Made by a program: the position numbers and the translations under genes
Part shown: piece after piece, positions 35,888 to 49,168 of the stretch
Numbering within the stretch: position 1 is the stretch's first letter
Layout: the number at the start of each line of letters is the position of its first letter
NCBI GenBank assembly: GCA_014773175.1
Contig: VXCM01002831.1
Coordinates: 126,665-190,664 of the forward strand
Reading direction: 5' to 3'
Length of the DNA stretch: 64,000 bases
From: Lucifuga dentata
Lineage: Eukaryota > Chordata > Actinopteri > Ophidiiformes > Bythitidae
Notes under the pieces: model-generated
Told to the model about the DNA's origin: nothing
What the model saw: only the letters and a program-made list of their open reading frames with translations
Database searches by the model: none

Positions 35888-38279
35888 GACAAATTAGAAC
35901 ACATTGTCCTAAAAATATCCCTCATACAGCAGGGAATAAGACACCTTTCTATGTGCCATTTACTACATGATGGGCCTCATACAGCACCAGGAATCGTCTA
36001 GCTGCTGGAACAGGAAAGCTGAGACTGATGCTGTGCTGTCATGTTTCACCAGTCCCCAGTGTGCAATCTTCCACTGTACTGTGTACAAATCTGGTGACCC
36101 AGTCTGACAAAGAGAGGCCCAGTGGGAGCTTGTGCCCTACTCACTGCACAACAGGTAATTATCACCAGCATCACCCAATGAGTGGAGTATTCAAATGAGG
36201 AAAATTGATATGTAGATTAGGCGCTGTGCTTGTCATTACCCCATGCATGCACACATGCATTAACAAGAATGGGCATGTGCACACACGTGCGCACTCACAC
36301 ACACACAGAACTGGAACACTCATATACACATATCAGCCCTTTCTCATTTAGTCTGACACCAGCAGATTAGGATACTGAGGACGTCCTGCGGCGCTTTTTA
36401 TTAACGTATGCCATCACATCAGGGGGTCAGCATTGCTTAGCAGAGCATCACCAATGCTGCAAAAATGATTTATCAAGTCAACAGAGCCTTATTCAGCTCC
36501 CACTACTTCCTCCTCTGCCATTCTGCTAGTTCCTCAACACAACAGGAAAACCATTTTAGCAGGAGATGTCTTACTCGGAGTAACATCAACCTGTTCTGTC
36601 AGACATGACAAAGTGATGCAATGTTAACTTTGAAGCAGCAGTCATACTCCTCAGCTCAGTTCTTACAGTCTGTTCAGGATGTAAAGGTTGACATTTGACA
36701 TTTTAATCTAGAATTTAACAGTAACACAAATCTAATCATAAAACTCAACCTCATGTTAAATCTAAGCTTGTCAAAAGACTTTGGCCCATTTTTTATTATT
36801 ATTTCATCTGATTTGATTTTTGTTTCTGGTTTCTAAGAATCAGTGGTATATTAAGGTTTGATAATTCCATGGCATGAGGCACACAGTGTAAGTGAAGAAC
36901 CAATTTTTTCAGAAAAAAAGTTGTATGAATGGCAGAAATGATGACGACCTGGAGTGTGAGAGGGCCTAAGTTTTTGCTTGGCAAGCCATTCAACTTTTTG
37001 CAGCTGTTTGTGTGATGCCTTTCTGTGCTGTTCCTCAGTTTCAGCCTTGTTACATTGTTGATTAGAATTCATACTTTTCAAAACCTCCTGTATGGTAACT
37101 GTAAGGCTGCACTGCAGTAAGCAATTTGCATGTTGCTTGCCTCACTGCCTACATGTACAATAGGCTGTTTCTTGCTTAGCTCACGAAGCAACATGCACCC
37201 TTAAGAAATGACATTAGCTTTGGGTGTAGCTACCTTAAAGATTAGCTACACATTTTATGTTATACACTAACATTAACTGCTATTACAGCTAATACATGTA
37301 TTCCCTCATTGGTTGCATGTTGGAATGGTCACCGGTAACCCAGATGGTACGTGTCACTCAAGGCAGCACTATCGTAAAGTTGAAAAGCTCTGCTCAGGTC
37401 CATAAAAAAGAAAGGTGTTTCCCAGTGCTGCATAAATTTACTGCTGCTCATGCCTACTATAGGCTAAAGAACACATTTGGATAGCACGATTTTCTAATCT
37501 GATTTGAATCGATTGTTACTGACATGACCTCTGCTCCTTCTCCTGCAGTTACCTTTAGGGCAAGATGCCACAATACTAAACTGGCACAGCAGACAAAAAC
37601 AAACAAAATTAATATTCTGGTGCAAATCATGTACGTTACATCTTCTATGTCTTATATGTATGTCAAATTTCTGCATACCAGCAGAGCCAAGTCAAGCTAT
37701 GCTAATACCTTTTATGAAATGCCATATAGTATATGAACTTTCACCCAGTATTGCAATGAAGTTTTGTTGTAGTTACTGTAAGTTTTTGTCGCATTACAGA
37801 TTCCAAGCCTAATTTTCCTTCACTAGTTCCTTCACACTGACCTCAAGTTTCCAACCAAGGAAGTATTGACTTTGATTAATGAGTCAAATAATTTTTTCTA
37901 CCCTGAGGATTTGTAATAAATTGAAGATGAACAGAGGTCTGCTCTGTCACTGCATATTAGATCATTTTAAAGCTTTACACTCTATTTACCTCTTGGCTTA
38001 AAAAAAAACAAAAAAAAAAACAACTCCTTGCCAACTTTCCCACAATCGACTTTATATATGCATATCTTTGCCGCAGTTTATATTTGTTTATTGAAACTAC
38101 AAAAAATTTGAATCCCTTCCACAAACATCCCACCTGGTCATTATCTCCTATGCTTCCCATCTCACATATACATCTCTCTGTTTAGAAAATATAGGGCATG
38201 TCAGTGTGTAATTACGTGTGGGTGGGTGGGTTGCGGTGAAGGGCAGATGGGCGGGGAGGTAGAAGCAGTGGTCTCTTGA

Positions 38280-39060
38280 AACAGCTTATCATCCTACACA
38301 CAACAAGCACTATGGATGGGAGCTAACTCAAAGCGTCCAGCCAATATAAGCCTAATAAGGGCTACAGAGACTTGTTAGTCAGACCAGGCCCCGAGTGGTG
38401 GTTCAGCTATGGGCCGAGTGTCTGTGGACCATGCCAGAGCTTTCCAGTCAGAAGCACAGCACGTTCTATCTTATATGTATCTTGAATGAGTCCGTTGTAC
38501 CTGAAGATATACCGCAATACTGTTATCACTGTATGTTGGCAGTAAGTTTCCATTTTGATTGCTTCAAGAAATTTAAATTATTTTATGTTTCTTTTTCTCC
38601 ACTGAAAACAATAAATACATCATGTTAGAAAAGTAAAGTTAGTATGTCACTGTTACAGGATTGTAGGGTTGAAGTTTAGGACATTAAAGAAAGAATAGAA
38701 AGGTGTGACGCTTTATCAAGCCTTTGATGCGACCTCACCTGGGCTGATTGAAGTCACAGCGGTCATCACGCCAGCGCAATCCAGGGAAGCGCTTTTTGTG
38801 AGACTGTTTTCATTTGCCATTCGCTTTTGTTATATTTATAAATTAAAACCTGAACTACCTAATGAGAGAAGAGTGGGCAGGATCTAACCAGTGCGGCCTA
38901 CGCTGGAGCGACCACCGAGCCAAAACAAGAAAACCAGAGGGATCGCATCCAGGATCTGAGTCGGGCCCTGTGGGTGAGTCAAACCTGTTCCCCCAGACAG
39001 GGAGAGATTACACTCACGAGGGTGAGAAGGGAACATCTTCACGTTAATTGCATCACGTAG
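38280..39060. other. Richer non-repetitive block, candidate conserved noncoding element
   Basis: The block includes GCGTCCAGCCAATATAAGCC, CAGACCAGGCCCCGAGTGG, GCGGTCATCACGCCAGCGC and AGTGCGGCCTACGCTGGAGC. It has more CpG than the flanks and no repeat match. The short open frames (38705-38887, 38862-39047) carry no domain. A regulatory role, perhaps for kirrel3, is inference. Confidence 0.3.
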
Positions 39061-42000
39061 GGTCAGACGCTCAGGTTACAGGCACATTAGGCTGAAAAGT
39101 AGGCAATGAATGTATCTTCCACTATAGCCTATCATCCGGCCTTTTTTATAACACCACCTACAACTGGACTGAAGATGTCTCCATGGAGACCATATTGACC
39201 ATGTTCCTTGTCTTCTCCTTGTCACTGGCAGGCACAAACTTAATTAAAGCAATGTTTTCTCCGGAGCACAATCTCTAATAAGTAGCTCATTGCCTGTCTG
39301 ACATTTGTGTATGTGTGTGCGTGTGTCTGTTTGGTTGGGTATGTGTCATGTATCATCTCAAAAAATAGACACTGAGTGGAGTTAATTTGTCTAAAGGATC
39401 ATGAGAAAAGAAAGAAAAAGTTTCATTAGAAACTTGAAGTGTGATGGGATACACTTGACATGCATTCATAATTATAGTGTAAATACACCACAGCATAACA
39501 CAGTCAGCAACATCTTTCCACTGAACGAGTTAGAAAATGAATAGCAATATTCAATCAAGATGTACTGTAGGTCTGTGAATATAAGACCAATACTCGCCCA
39601 ATGACAATTTCCCACATATTGCTATTGGGAAATAAAGTAATTATAAAGACAGAGAGAGATAGAGAATTGTTATGTGATGCATCATGTCAGGTATGAGATG
39701 AATTCTGTATTGTTAAATTCCACATTCAAATGGAAGTGAAGGAATAATTTGAATTTGTTTTCCATCTTGTAAAGTAATAGGTCTGAACTGAACAGCATAA
39801 GTCAGTTTCAGAGTTGCTCTGGCTCCGTGTTTTTGTTGGTGATTTAAACAATATAAGGAGTTTTTTTTTTTTTTTTTTAATATAGGCTGACCCTGATTAA
39901 CCCTGATGTGTAACACTGCATATCCCCGTCTCTCATCTACACAATAAAGCACAATAAACACATGCAAATAAATTCAGCAAAGCACAAGCTCCTATACAGC
40001 AATCACACACATGGATCATTAGCAGCAAAGCAGATACTGGTGGGTAGAGCGACTGTGGAGTGCAGCTTGTTGTCTTCACTTAAATCCATCAGCAGAGAGT
40101 GAGAAAAACATCCAGACAACGTCTGCAGGGTCCATTTCTCAGGTCGCTAAGATTTCTCCCCCAAAGAGAAAAGAAAGACAGATGGAATCAAAGAGGATTA
40201 AATTGATTTTGCCCTGACAAGAACTCAAAGCTTTTGTCTGTCTCATAAACAACTGTTCAAAACCAGACATTTATTTTTACATTTTTTTCATAAACTGCAA
40301 AACTTTTAAATAACTTGAGCCAGTACATTCTTTACAGAATTTGATGCCGCTATTTATGGTAGTACATTAGCATCACATGCTGGTAATGTGGCAGCAGTTT
40401 GGGTTCTGTTGTATGATCCTGTTAATGGTGGCCCATGCTGCTGCTGTGGGCAGGAAACTTTGATCACTTACCACCTGTGACACCAACCGATAAGGCAAAT
40501 CTCTTTCACTTTATTTGGAGAATGACTGGATAGGACGCACAGACTGATTTGGCAACATAAGCTCAGATTTAAGCCGTGCTGTAAACATCTTGTATTTGTG
40601 TTTTTGATTTAGTTAATTTCATTTCAATATTGGAATACTGCATATTTACATGCTGAACTGTTTGAACTTAAAGATATTTCAGAATTGTAGTACTTTATTG
40701 AAATGGTTGTGTGAGATCTACAGAAGGAAATTTTATTATTATTATTAATGATAGACACAGAAATGGTTAGAAGTTATTGTCTTGTGAGTACTGTCTATTG
40801 TTTATTAATTCAAAGCAAATGCAATTTTGAAAAGACAGCATGCTCTTTAAGGTGAACTTCATTTTCGTTTGTGATATGTGATTATTGGCATTTTTTGTCT
40901 GTGATTTTGTATCTGTCTTTAAAGATTTGATAAAAATGTGTATAATTACAGACATTAAGGGATCAGTAAAAACATTGTAAGAACAGTATTTATCACCAGT
41001 TAGCAAGTTATGCTTGGTAGTAATGATCAACTACAGTCCACATGTCAAATGTGATTTTTCTTTTCCCCAAAATAGAACAATGTCTATTATTATTGACTGA
41101 GTATTGCTAACTAATTGTGAACAAAATTTTTCCATTGGCTTAATGAGTGGAAGAGTTAAAAAAAAAAACTCATGAATAAAGGGGAAAATACACCACATTT
41201 TCATCAAGAAGAGACTGTATGGAAGATAGCCAGATAGAAATCCCACATGGCCCAAAACAACTCATTAGGAACAGTGGAATCGATAGCAGGATTGTAAGAT
41301 GGAAGCTACACTGAGCACTGGACAAGGCCAGGCTACGGGCTTACTTTGGATCAGCGCTTTAAGCCAGTTTTGACTTCCAGAACCTTTCCCCGCCTTCACA
41401 ACATCTACTCCATCCCCTGCCTCCTTCAGCCTCTCTGCCCATCCATCTGTGTGACTACCCAGCTCTGTGGTTTAGACAACGTCTCTTGTTGCAGTATGTG
41501 AGCACAGGAGAGAAAGGCATTCATGTGCAGAGGACGTTTTTATCCACGTTCACCCCTGCCAATTCCCGATGCTCTGAGACACCTTTAATATAAACCCACT
41601 CCGCCTTCAAAATGAAAACACCAAGTGCATGGTTGTGAGGTGAACAGACAAAATAAATTGTTGCTGTCAGAAAAAAAAAAATCCACCTAAATGAAATGTT
41701 TTGGCAGTTTTAACTTGAAATGGAGGATTATGTAGACCTTCAAAAGTACAGTTTCTTAACACAAGACAATGAATTCCAAGCCTTTGATAATATTTCAGAT
41801 TTTGTCTTCATTCAAAGTCAATAAACCTAACTTTTTTCTTTTTCTTTTGGGGGGAGNGCGGGGGTGTTTAATTGGAAAATAGAAAGGAAAGAACACTAAA
41901 GCTAAATGTCCTATAGACAAATCAAAGACTAGTCTCAGACCACATGCCATTTGATTCAGCTCATCAAGATTACTGGGAAGTGTTAGAATGTGAAAACTTG

Positions 42001-43262
42001 ACCTATCAAGTGGTAGGAGAGTCGCACGAACACTCTTCCTGTCAAAGTTAAAAGTTACAAACTGTAGCTTCTCAGATATTGTGTAATAAATCCATAGTTT
42101 TAATGTCTTAGCCAGTTGCTATGATATCTGTTTACCATCCTAAGTAATGGACAAATGAGAAAATATCTTTAACATCTATCAGATGGAAGAGGTCCATCAC
42201 ATTTTCACCTGCTGGGGGTCAGATTACCTAAAGTTTCATCATGTCTTGCAGTTCACCTTGGTTTAGAGTCTTTTGGGACATGGAAAGGTTAATCATCGGA
42301 GGTAAGTACAGAACCTGTCTATCATTCATAAGCCTGTATCATGGGCTTTCTTTCTGTCTGCCTGTCTGTCTCTTTATCTGCCATGTCAGTTTTGTTTAAT
42401 GCTCCAACGCTTGCTCAGACAAAGTAACCAGTCTGTTTGGCATAAAGAAGAGCAGTTTAAGAAGGATAACGAATGAAAGGATATAAAAAACATGAAAGGA
42501 AAGAAAAGGGTAAGGGATGAGAGGTGAATAAGGGCAGGAAGAAGAAGATGAAGACAACAGGTGTTGGTTGATGCTTCTGCTGCTAATTACCTTGCATGCC
42601 TCATTAGGTACCAGCTACGCATGGAGAGAGGGGGAAGCATGGGAATCAGGCATGGAAACCATTCTAGCATTTGCTCTCAATTGAGTCATAGTAGCACCTC
42701 CTTGACACCGTGCTATTCTTCAGGTCATGGCCAATCGCCCAGGGCCCAGCCTCGCTCCTCCATGTGCGCACTTTGCTTAAGATGTGACTCCAGTCCATTA
42801 AGCTTATCCTGCCTGTCAGCTTCAGTGCTAAAAGTTTACCTTTGTGACCTACACTGTCCATTAAGCTATAGACTTCACCATCTCCCATGGATATTTAGTG
42901 CCAAGGTACAGTATTAAACTTGCATGGTATCACACACAAATGCCATATTATCACCTCCTGCCCAGGTAACACAGATAAAGGTCGTCATATTGCCTGAGAA
43001 ACGGTGGTATAGCGAGATGGGAGTTACTGTCCTCAGGTACAAATGTTTCTTCAATACCATTTAACAGTACACAGAAAGTGATTTATTTAAAGTGACTTTA
43101 TATTCAATTAAATGCTTTAAAATTTAGAGAGTTATAGATTTCAAAATAATACAAATTATGTATAAAGTAAAAAAAACAGACTGTTACCACCAAGTATCCA
43201 GAAGTTGTTTAAAATGAAAGAAAGTAAATATGAGCAGAGGAGAGATGAACACTAGTCGCTAA

Positions 43263-43356
43263 GTTAGAGTCCAAGTCAAGTCTCAAGTCTTTGAGTTAGA
43301 GTCCAAGTCAAGTCTTAAATCTCTGAGTTAGTCAAGTCTCAAGTCTCAATAATAGT
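43263..43356. repeat. AAGTC-rich imperfect tandem repeat
   Basis: The unit GAGTTAGAGTCCAAGTCAAG recurs about three times with TCTCAAGTCT spacers. An inverted relative (AGACTTGAGACTACCTGAAG and GACTTGACTTG) lies at about 60726-60775. This pattern belongs to a common fish dispersed repeat I cannot name. Confidence 0.5.
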
Positions 43357-43891
43357 TCCAAATTGACATTACTTTTTAATCTAAAAAATGGCCTGTATTT
43401 TTTTTTTTTTTTNTTTTTTTTTTTTTTTGTAGTAATTGACAGGACTAAATAAGAACCGCCATTAGATTTCAGACTTACTTACAAAATAGTTATTTTAAAT
43501 GAAGAAAAACCACAGTTAACAATTCAATTTTAATCAAAAAAAAAAGTATTTTTCACTTAAACAGTTCAAAAACTGCCTTGAAGTTCCTCAGGCTTATATA
43601 TATATTTTCAACGTTATATAGCTAATTTAAAACCAAAATGCTGATGAAGCAAACTTTTTGTAAAAACTTAAGCATTTCTTATGTAGAATTTAAAACTAAT
43701 AATTTCTCAAAATAAGATTATGAAGAGAGCATTCCATGAGCAGAATAGGTTAACTTCTATTAGTGCCGACAGTAATAGTATCAGTCAGAAGTAAGTACAT
43801 CCTGTCTGTTAGGAAGAAAATTAGAGTTTTTACTTTCTGTAGGCAGTGTCTAGGTTGGATAGCCATTTGGATCTCTTGAACCTTCATTGTA

Positions 43892-44791
43892 GCACATTTA
43901 ACAATAACTGAAATCAGGAAAAACACTTCAAACAGAATTTGTATGAACTAATATTCTACATAACATAGTTTCACAGTAACTAAGTAACCAAAAATGTTAA
44001 TATTTTTTACCTCCACCATTGTTTGCCAGCACAGCTTGTGCATGTCTTGACACTGAATGAAGTACTCTGCTGTTATGAAGGTTCAGACTTTGTCCTTGTG
44101 TAGCTCAGCAAACTTATGTCTGGCTTCCTTGTGTCACTGCGTGAGTAATGGCTTTGGACGAGGTGTCTGTCCATGGAGCTCTGCCCTGTCCAGTGTTCTC
44201 CTGATTGTAGCTGTGAAACTCTGATGCAGCTTCAGCTGGAAGGCATCATGTGTCTATCCTTCAGTGCTAGCTTAGCAACATGGCTAATAGTTCTCTGTGA
44301 TGTCTCTGAGCTGCACCTGCTAGCTGTTTGGTGACCTCTGTAGCTGTGCTTTTAAACCTTTGGATGACCTTCACCAAAGTTTTATTAGCAAATTAGCAAA
44401 TTATTGGCTTATTAGCAAATTTTTGGCAATGTTTTTTTTTTTTTTTTTTTTTACCCAACTTTGCTTTCATGCAATTCAGTGATTCTTTTTTTCAAATCTT
44501 CAGACAGTTTTCTCCCACGAGGAGCCATTTTTACTATGTGGCTTCAGACTGTTACAAAATGTGCCTTGCATAAACATTACACTACTATTCAAGTGTATAC
44601 TGCATGAAAAGGTGACAGGTGATGTGGTGTTAAAACAGAAGTGTCTGTAGTAAAGGTGTTTCATCTACTGACACATACTGCTTTGTTTTCACTAGGGGTG
44701 TACTTACTTGTGAAACCATGTTATGTAGAATATTAGTTAATAAAAATTCTGTTTGAAGTATTTTCCCAATTTCAGTTATTGTTAAATATGC
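43892..44791 (-). mobile_element. Tc1/mariner-like fossil with long inverted ends
   Basis: The arms 43892-43989 and about 44697-44791 are inverted copies of about 95 bases: both hold TTTAACAATAACTGAAAT, CTTCAAACAGAATTT and TAATATTCTACATAACAT. On the minus strand an ATG at 44528 opens M-A-P-R-G-R-K-L-S-E-D-L-K-K-R-I, followed by T-E-L-H-E-S-K and an early stop. Farther on are V-K-V-I-Q-R-F-K and a block reading A-P-W-T-D-T-S-S-K-A-I-T-H-A. These recall the N-terminal helix-turn-helix and linker of Tc1-type transposases, but the frame is broken and the catalytic DDE region is absent. The element is about 900 bp, inactive and probably an internally deleted copy. Confidence 0.7.
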
Positions 44792-45366
44792 TCTTTTGGC
44801 AGATTTTGGATGATCTGAATTTCACTTTGGTATAGTTTAAATATATTACAATGACATTGCTGTGAAAATGCCCACACGTTGTTGGAGTACTCATGCTGCA
44901 CACACAGAGAACTTAACCTTAAATGACATGTTTAAACAAGTGTTACACATCTCATATAACACAATCAGTGTTACCTCGTTAATTTATATTTTGCACCAAA
45001 GTGTCTACCTTTGGACAGTCTGGTTTGGTTCTGACAGGCTTTGCTTTTCAATAACAGAGTCATCTCTTTAATTCTATGACTGTTACCTTTTCAGGCTGAC
45101 GTGTGCTCTCAGTGCTCCCTTTGTGCCTCGCCAAGATTCTCGCTGAATTACCAAGAGTGGATGATGAAGTATCCAAAAACGGTTATGTGGGACAAATCTG
45201 GGGATTTGGAGCAAACTACGTCATATCAAACAAGCTTTGTGAATTTCTGGAATTTGTGTTGTGTACATTAATTTAAATGCTTTTAAGAAGAAATCAGTTG
45301 TCAAAGTTGCAGCCTAAAGCACACAAGTTATTCGTTAAAAAAAAAAAAAGTTAGGCAAGCATTGAT

Positions 45367-45429
<63 letters not shown>
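45367..45429. repeat. (GATA)n microsatellite
   Basis: About 15 uninterrupted GATA units. Confidence 0.95.
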
Positions 45430-47861
45430 CAATAGTCATTCTAACCTAACCTGTGATTCACACATTAATTTTTCCTAAGATGGAGAAAAAAATCTTCTTC
45501 AGTTAAATCTTTTATCTGCATGATTCTTAGAGCAAGTTGTATGACCTACGATTGTGCCTTTTTCCTTTTCTCACTACATGTGAACACACTGAAGGGGTTG
45601 TCAGATGATCCAGAGAAAACTCTCCAAAAGGGTGAGCATTAGTGACAAAGAGCAGAGAGCAAAACAGAAAACTAGACAATAAGGTTATTAAATGAAAAGA
45701 GCAATTTGATTTGACAGAAGGCAGGGCAGCATAGCGCGATTCTGGCTAAAAGTAAGTGAAGGCTGAGCAGGATTTTAAAGCACAATCGGTAACTGATTCC
45801 CTTGACTTTTCTTCTGCAAATAAAGTATAATGTAACAATTTCTGCTGAAATAGAATACGCTGCAGTCAGTTCTCCACAAATGCTCAGAGGAGTCTGTCTG
45901 AGAGAGTGCACATTTTGCTGCAAACCTAATATCATTATGCATGATTCCCCCCCCCCNACACACACACACACACACACACAGATATTTTAGCAAAATCAAA
46001 AACCAGAGCACAGCATAGTTTGACAAACACAACAGAAGCAACACTATTTAAAACTACATCATTAACAGTGGACCGTCTGTACCGTTAAAGGCAGAATATA
46101 ATTTGAATTAGCCATCTGATTAGAAAGACCTTGGGAACCGTCTTCATTCCACAGGGCAACCGACTGCGGTTGGAGATTGGTGTTAGGTTTCATCAACACT
46201 CCTCCGAGCAAGTCTACAATATGTTAATTAACTCATTGATTGAGGTGGGCGGTTCATTTTAAAAGCAGAAGATGAGGTCTCCAGTGGAGGAAGACCAAAT
46301 AAAAAAAACAACTGCTGTGCATATCAATGGCTAACAACACAACTTCCATAAACCACATGCCTTCACTCCAAGGACACATTCAGTATCCGTTTCTTATCGA
46401 GGCCATACATGCAAAATAGAGAGACCAACCAAGAGTGTTTTTGCCTCCTCCGCTCTTGGATTAATTACTGCTCATATACTTGCAAGTGGAGAAGTACAAC
46501 AGGGACTTTTGCTTTTGAACTCATTTAAGAAACTAGGTCAAACTTTAATCATTACTGCCATTGCATCCATATGAAAACATAAGGACAACTGCCACATTGG
46601 AAATTCTGACAGCCTTCTTCATTAAGTTTAAATCTGGAAAACGCAGTTGAACTTCATTCCATTCAGAGGCCTTGGCATCTACTTTGCCTGTTAAAAGAAT
46701 GTCAGGATGCATGTTTTTTCATCTCCGCTGACGCTTTTTCCCCCTCCATCCTTGGATTGGCACACTGTGTGGGAGATGGGCTAACGCGTCAAGCAAGTGA
46801 TAATTGAAAAGTGTAGAAAACAAATCTTTTCAATCACATTCTGAAGGCTTTGTCCTCTCGCTGCGCTGGCTGCTTCAACAGCAAATGTGCCAATAGCAAA
46901 ACAAAGCACGTCACATTTTGCATCAGATAACACCACTATTGTGAAGGGAAAATCACCAAGGCCAGCCTTTGTGGCACTGTCACAAGGCTTCTCAGCTTGT
47001 TTGTTTACTTACACATAAATATGAAAAAAATGCATGCATGTGCAAATCAAATCCTGCCTTCATAGATTTATTTTTTTAAACATCACACACTCGTAGTTCT
47101 CACTGTCATTCATTGTTACAAATACTTAACAATGCCAAGTACTTCCAAAGCCATAATTGTTTATTCATTTATTTATTGTTTAATTAATAGGGACAAATAG
47201 ACAACATTGCCAAAGACAAATGTGGAAAATGCTATGTATTATAAGACGTCTAGCTCAGTTAATTTGCAGTCTTGGGGCTTTTAAGTACAATAAAACAATT
47301 ATACAATTTAAAAATATATAAATATATATATATATATACACAGATGTGTATGTGTGTATACACACACATACATACACATAAAATATTGCACACAGACTGT
47401 CTTTGAACTTTTAATTGTCTAGAGTAGTGCATTAAAATGACTCATGCATACTGTAGAATGCCAAGGGTGAATAGGATCATTGCTTGTGTGTACACACATA
47501 ATCTGAGCTAATGAGTAAATACATATGTTTAACCTTCAACTAGTATTATATATATGAAATTGTTATTGTGGCTTAATCAATAGCCTGCAGTCATGTCATG
47601 AGTTCAAATCACAATTAATCAGAATAACAGATTACTACAGTCGAGTATGTATGCGGGCGCGCGCGCACACACTGTGCAAGGAATTTTGACTTTAGTGAGG
47701 TTGTTCTTGTGCAATATAATTATAGAGAGATGAGCTGGCAGATACAAAAAACAAACAGCTACCAAAAAGTGAATATTAAATACGAAAGCCAAAGATAATA
47801 CATGTGCAAGAATATAAAGTGCAGGGACTAAGTGAGTCATGAAGGGGCTTTTTACAATGTG

Positions 47862-47862
<1 letters not shown>

Positions 47863-47919
<57 letters not shown>

Positions 47920-47940
47920 GTGTGTTGTGTGTTGTGTGTG
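47863..47940. repeat. Long (GT)n microsatellite with TGTTG interruptions
   Basis: About 27 pure GT units, then three TGTTGTG-type interruptions. Long potential Z-DNA tract. Open frames over it on both strands are repeat artefacts. Confidence 0.95.
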
Positions 47941-48297
47941 TGTCCTTTGGGAGGTATATGCTCGAGTGTAGAGGGTTTTGTTTATGTGCATGTGTATCTC
48001 GGGGTGAGTTAGAGGAAAATGTGAAAATAACATAAATGTCATCATGAAAACGAGCCTTATAAAACAAAAGCCATTTTGCTCATGTGTATAGACGAAGCAA
48101 ATCATTTGCAGCTACTTTACCATCATATTGTTCATATTAGCGCAAAAAGCTACTCTGTATGCAGCATGGAGGGTATATTCTCCCATCATGTTCACACATA
48201 AATGTTTATCATTTAAAATATGCAGCAAATTTGTCTTTCAGCTGTATAATAGAACAACTATTTACACGTTTGTACATGCTTTCACAAGGAGCTCAAA

Positions 48298-48333
48298 GCT
48301 GGTGATAATGTGTATCAACACATTATCACCAGC
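48298..48333. repeat. Perfect 15-bp inverted repeat with 6-base loop
   Basis: GCTGGTGATAATGTG, loop TATCAA, then CACATTATCACCAGC. All 15 pairs match. It is not next to a gene or a recognised transposon end. Confidence 0.9.
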
Positions 48334-48716
48334 GCTCGGTTAACAGGAGGCTTTCGCAGATTAAAGGGAATATGGGGGGTTTAATACATTACAAAAACAC
48401 ATCCAGGCTTTTGTGTGAGGATTGCATTAAGGCACATTTACAAAAAAATGACCAAAAAAAAAAAAACATTCTGCATAACAAAGCAGATGTTCAGTAAATC
48501 TGGTAAGTGATAAGGGTGGGGGTGGGGGCAGTTGTGAATTATCCACCCACAACACACAGGTACACACATACACAGACAGCACATTCTGTCGCTCTCACAT
48601 ATACAAAATGTCACCTCCACAGCGGTGGAGAGAACTGCTCTACAAATGCACATGTTGACCATCTGGGAAGAAATGACCCTACAGCAAGGCTTAGCAGAAG
48701 TCTGTAGTGCAGCACT

Positions 48717-48731
48717 AGCGCCATCTGTTGG
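48717..48731 (-). promoter_or_regulatory. CTCF-like motif (leftward)
   Basis: The minus strand reads CCAACAGATGGCGCT. It fits CCASYAGRKGGCRS at all but one position. Motif evidence only. Confidence 0.45.
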
Positions 48732-49154
48732 AGAGACAAGGAAATCCACATTGCCTATCCAATGTGTCAGACTTGAGTTTATTGTGATGAATGATGAATG
48801 CGTGGTATATTATTATCCAGATATGGACCTGCCAAAACGTTGCCACGACAGAGGATGTGGATCCGCTTGGTATTTTATTACTGCATATCTTTGCTCCAGT
48901 AATTAATGGAAGTTAATTTAATGCATAATAATTATTGTAACTTTTTGGGCAAAAGGTTGAATATCTTATCTTCTTCAAAGCCATTATAGAGAGATTTTTT
49001 TTTCAGTCACTAGCACTTGGTACAGGATTTGTCTTGTACCAGTCTTGGTTTGGGACTTTGGCTCCCAGCCTCACTGAATTGCTTTTAGCTGGAACTAAAA
49101 ATTACCAAGTGAATGTCCTCACAGGAATACAGCAACTCTCATTTCCAGCCTGCA

Positions 49155-49168
49155 CCGCTCCCTGGTGG
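49155..49168 (-). promoter_or_regulatory. CTCF-like motif (leftward, weaker)
   Basis: The minus strand reads CCACCAGGGAGCGG, one core mismatch (A for G). Confidence 0.3.

Larger units (their letters stand above)
27829..43891. other. Gene-free flank, part 2
   Basis: I see no gene. It contains (GT)n tracts (28688-28714, 33791-33831), an N-split duplication (30851-30987), purine/CA-ATGC alternating DNA (31741-31797), a MITE fragment (31807-31850), a 33-bp TTAA palindrome (32999-33031), a 20-bp palindrome (35868-35887), a richer block (38280-39060) and AAGTC-rich DNA (43263-43356). A CTCF-like site lies at 28811. Everything else is A+T-rich unique sequence with only random open frames. Confidence 0.6.

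Noticed and set aside
42561..42917. 118-codon plus-strand open frame
   Set aside because: Serine, cysteine and leucine-rich chance frame with a 74-codon frame on the opposite strand; no family recognised.
47570..47625. tRNA-like or SINE-like boxes (TGGCTTAATCAA and AGTTCAAATCA)
   Set aside because: The A-box is a poor match, no cloverleaf can be folded, and no SINE body follows.
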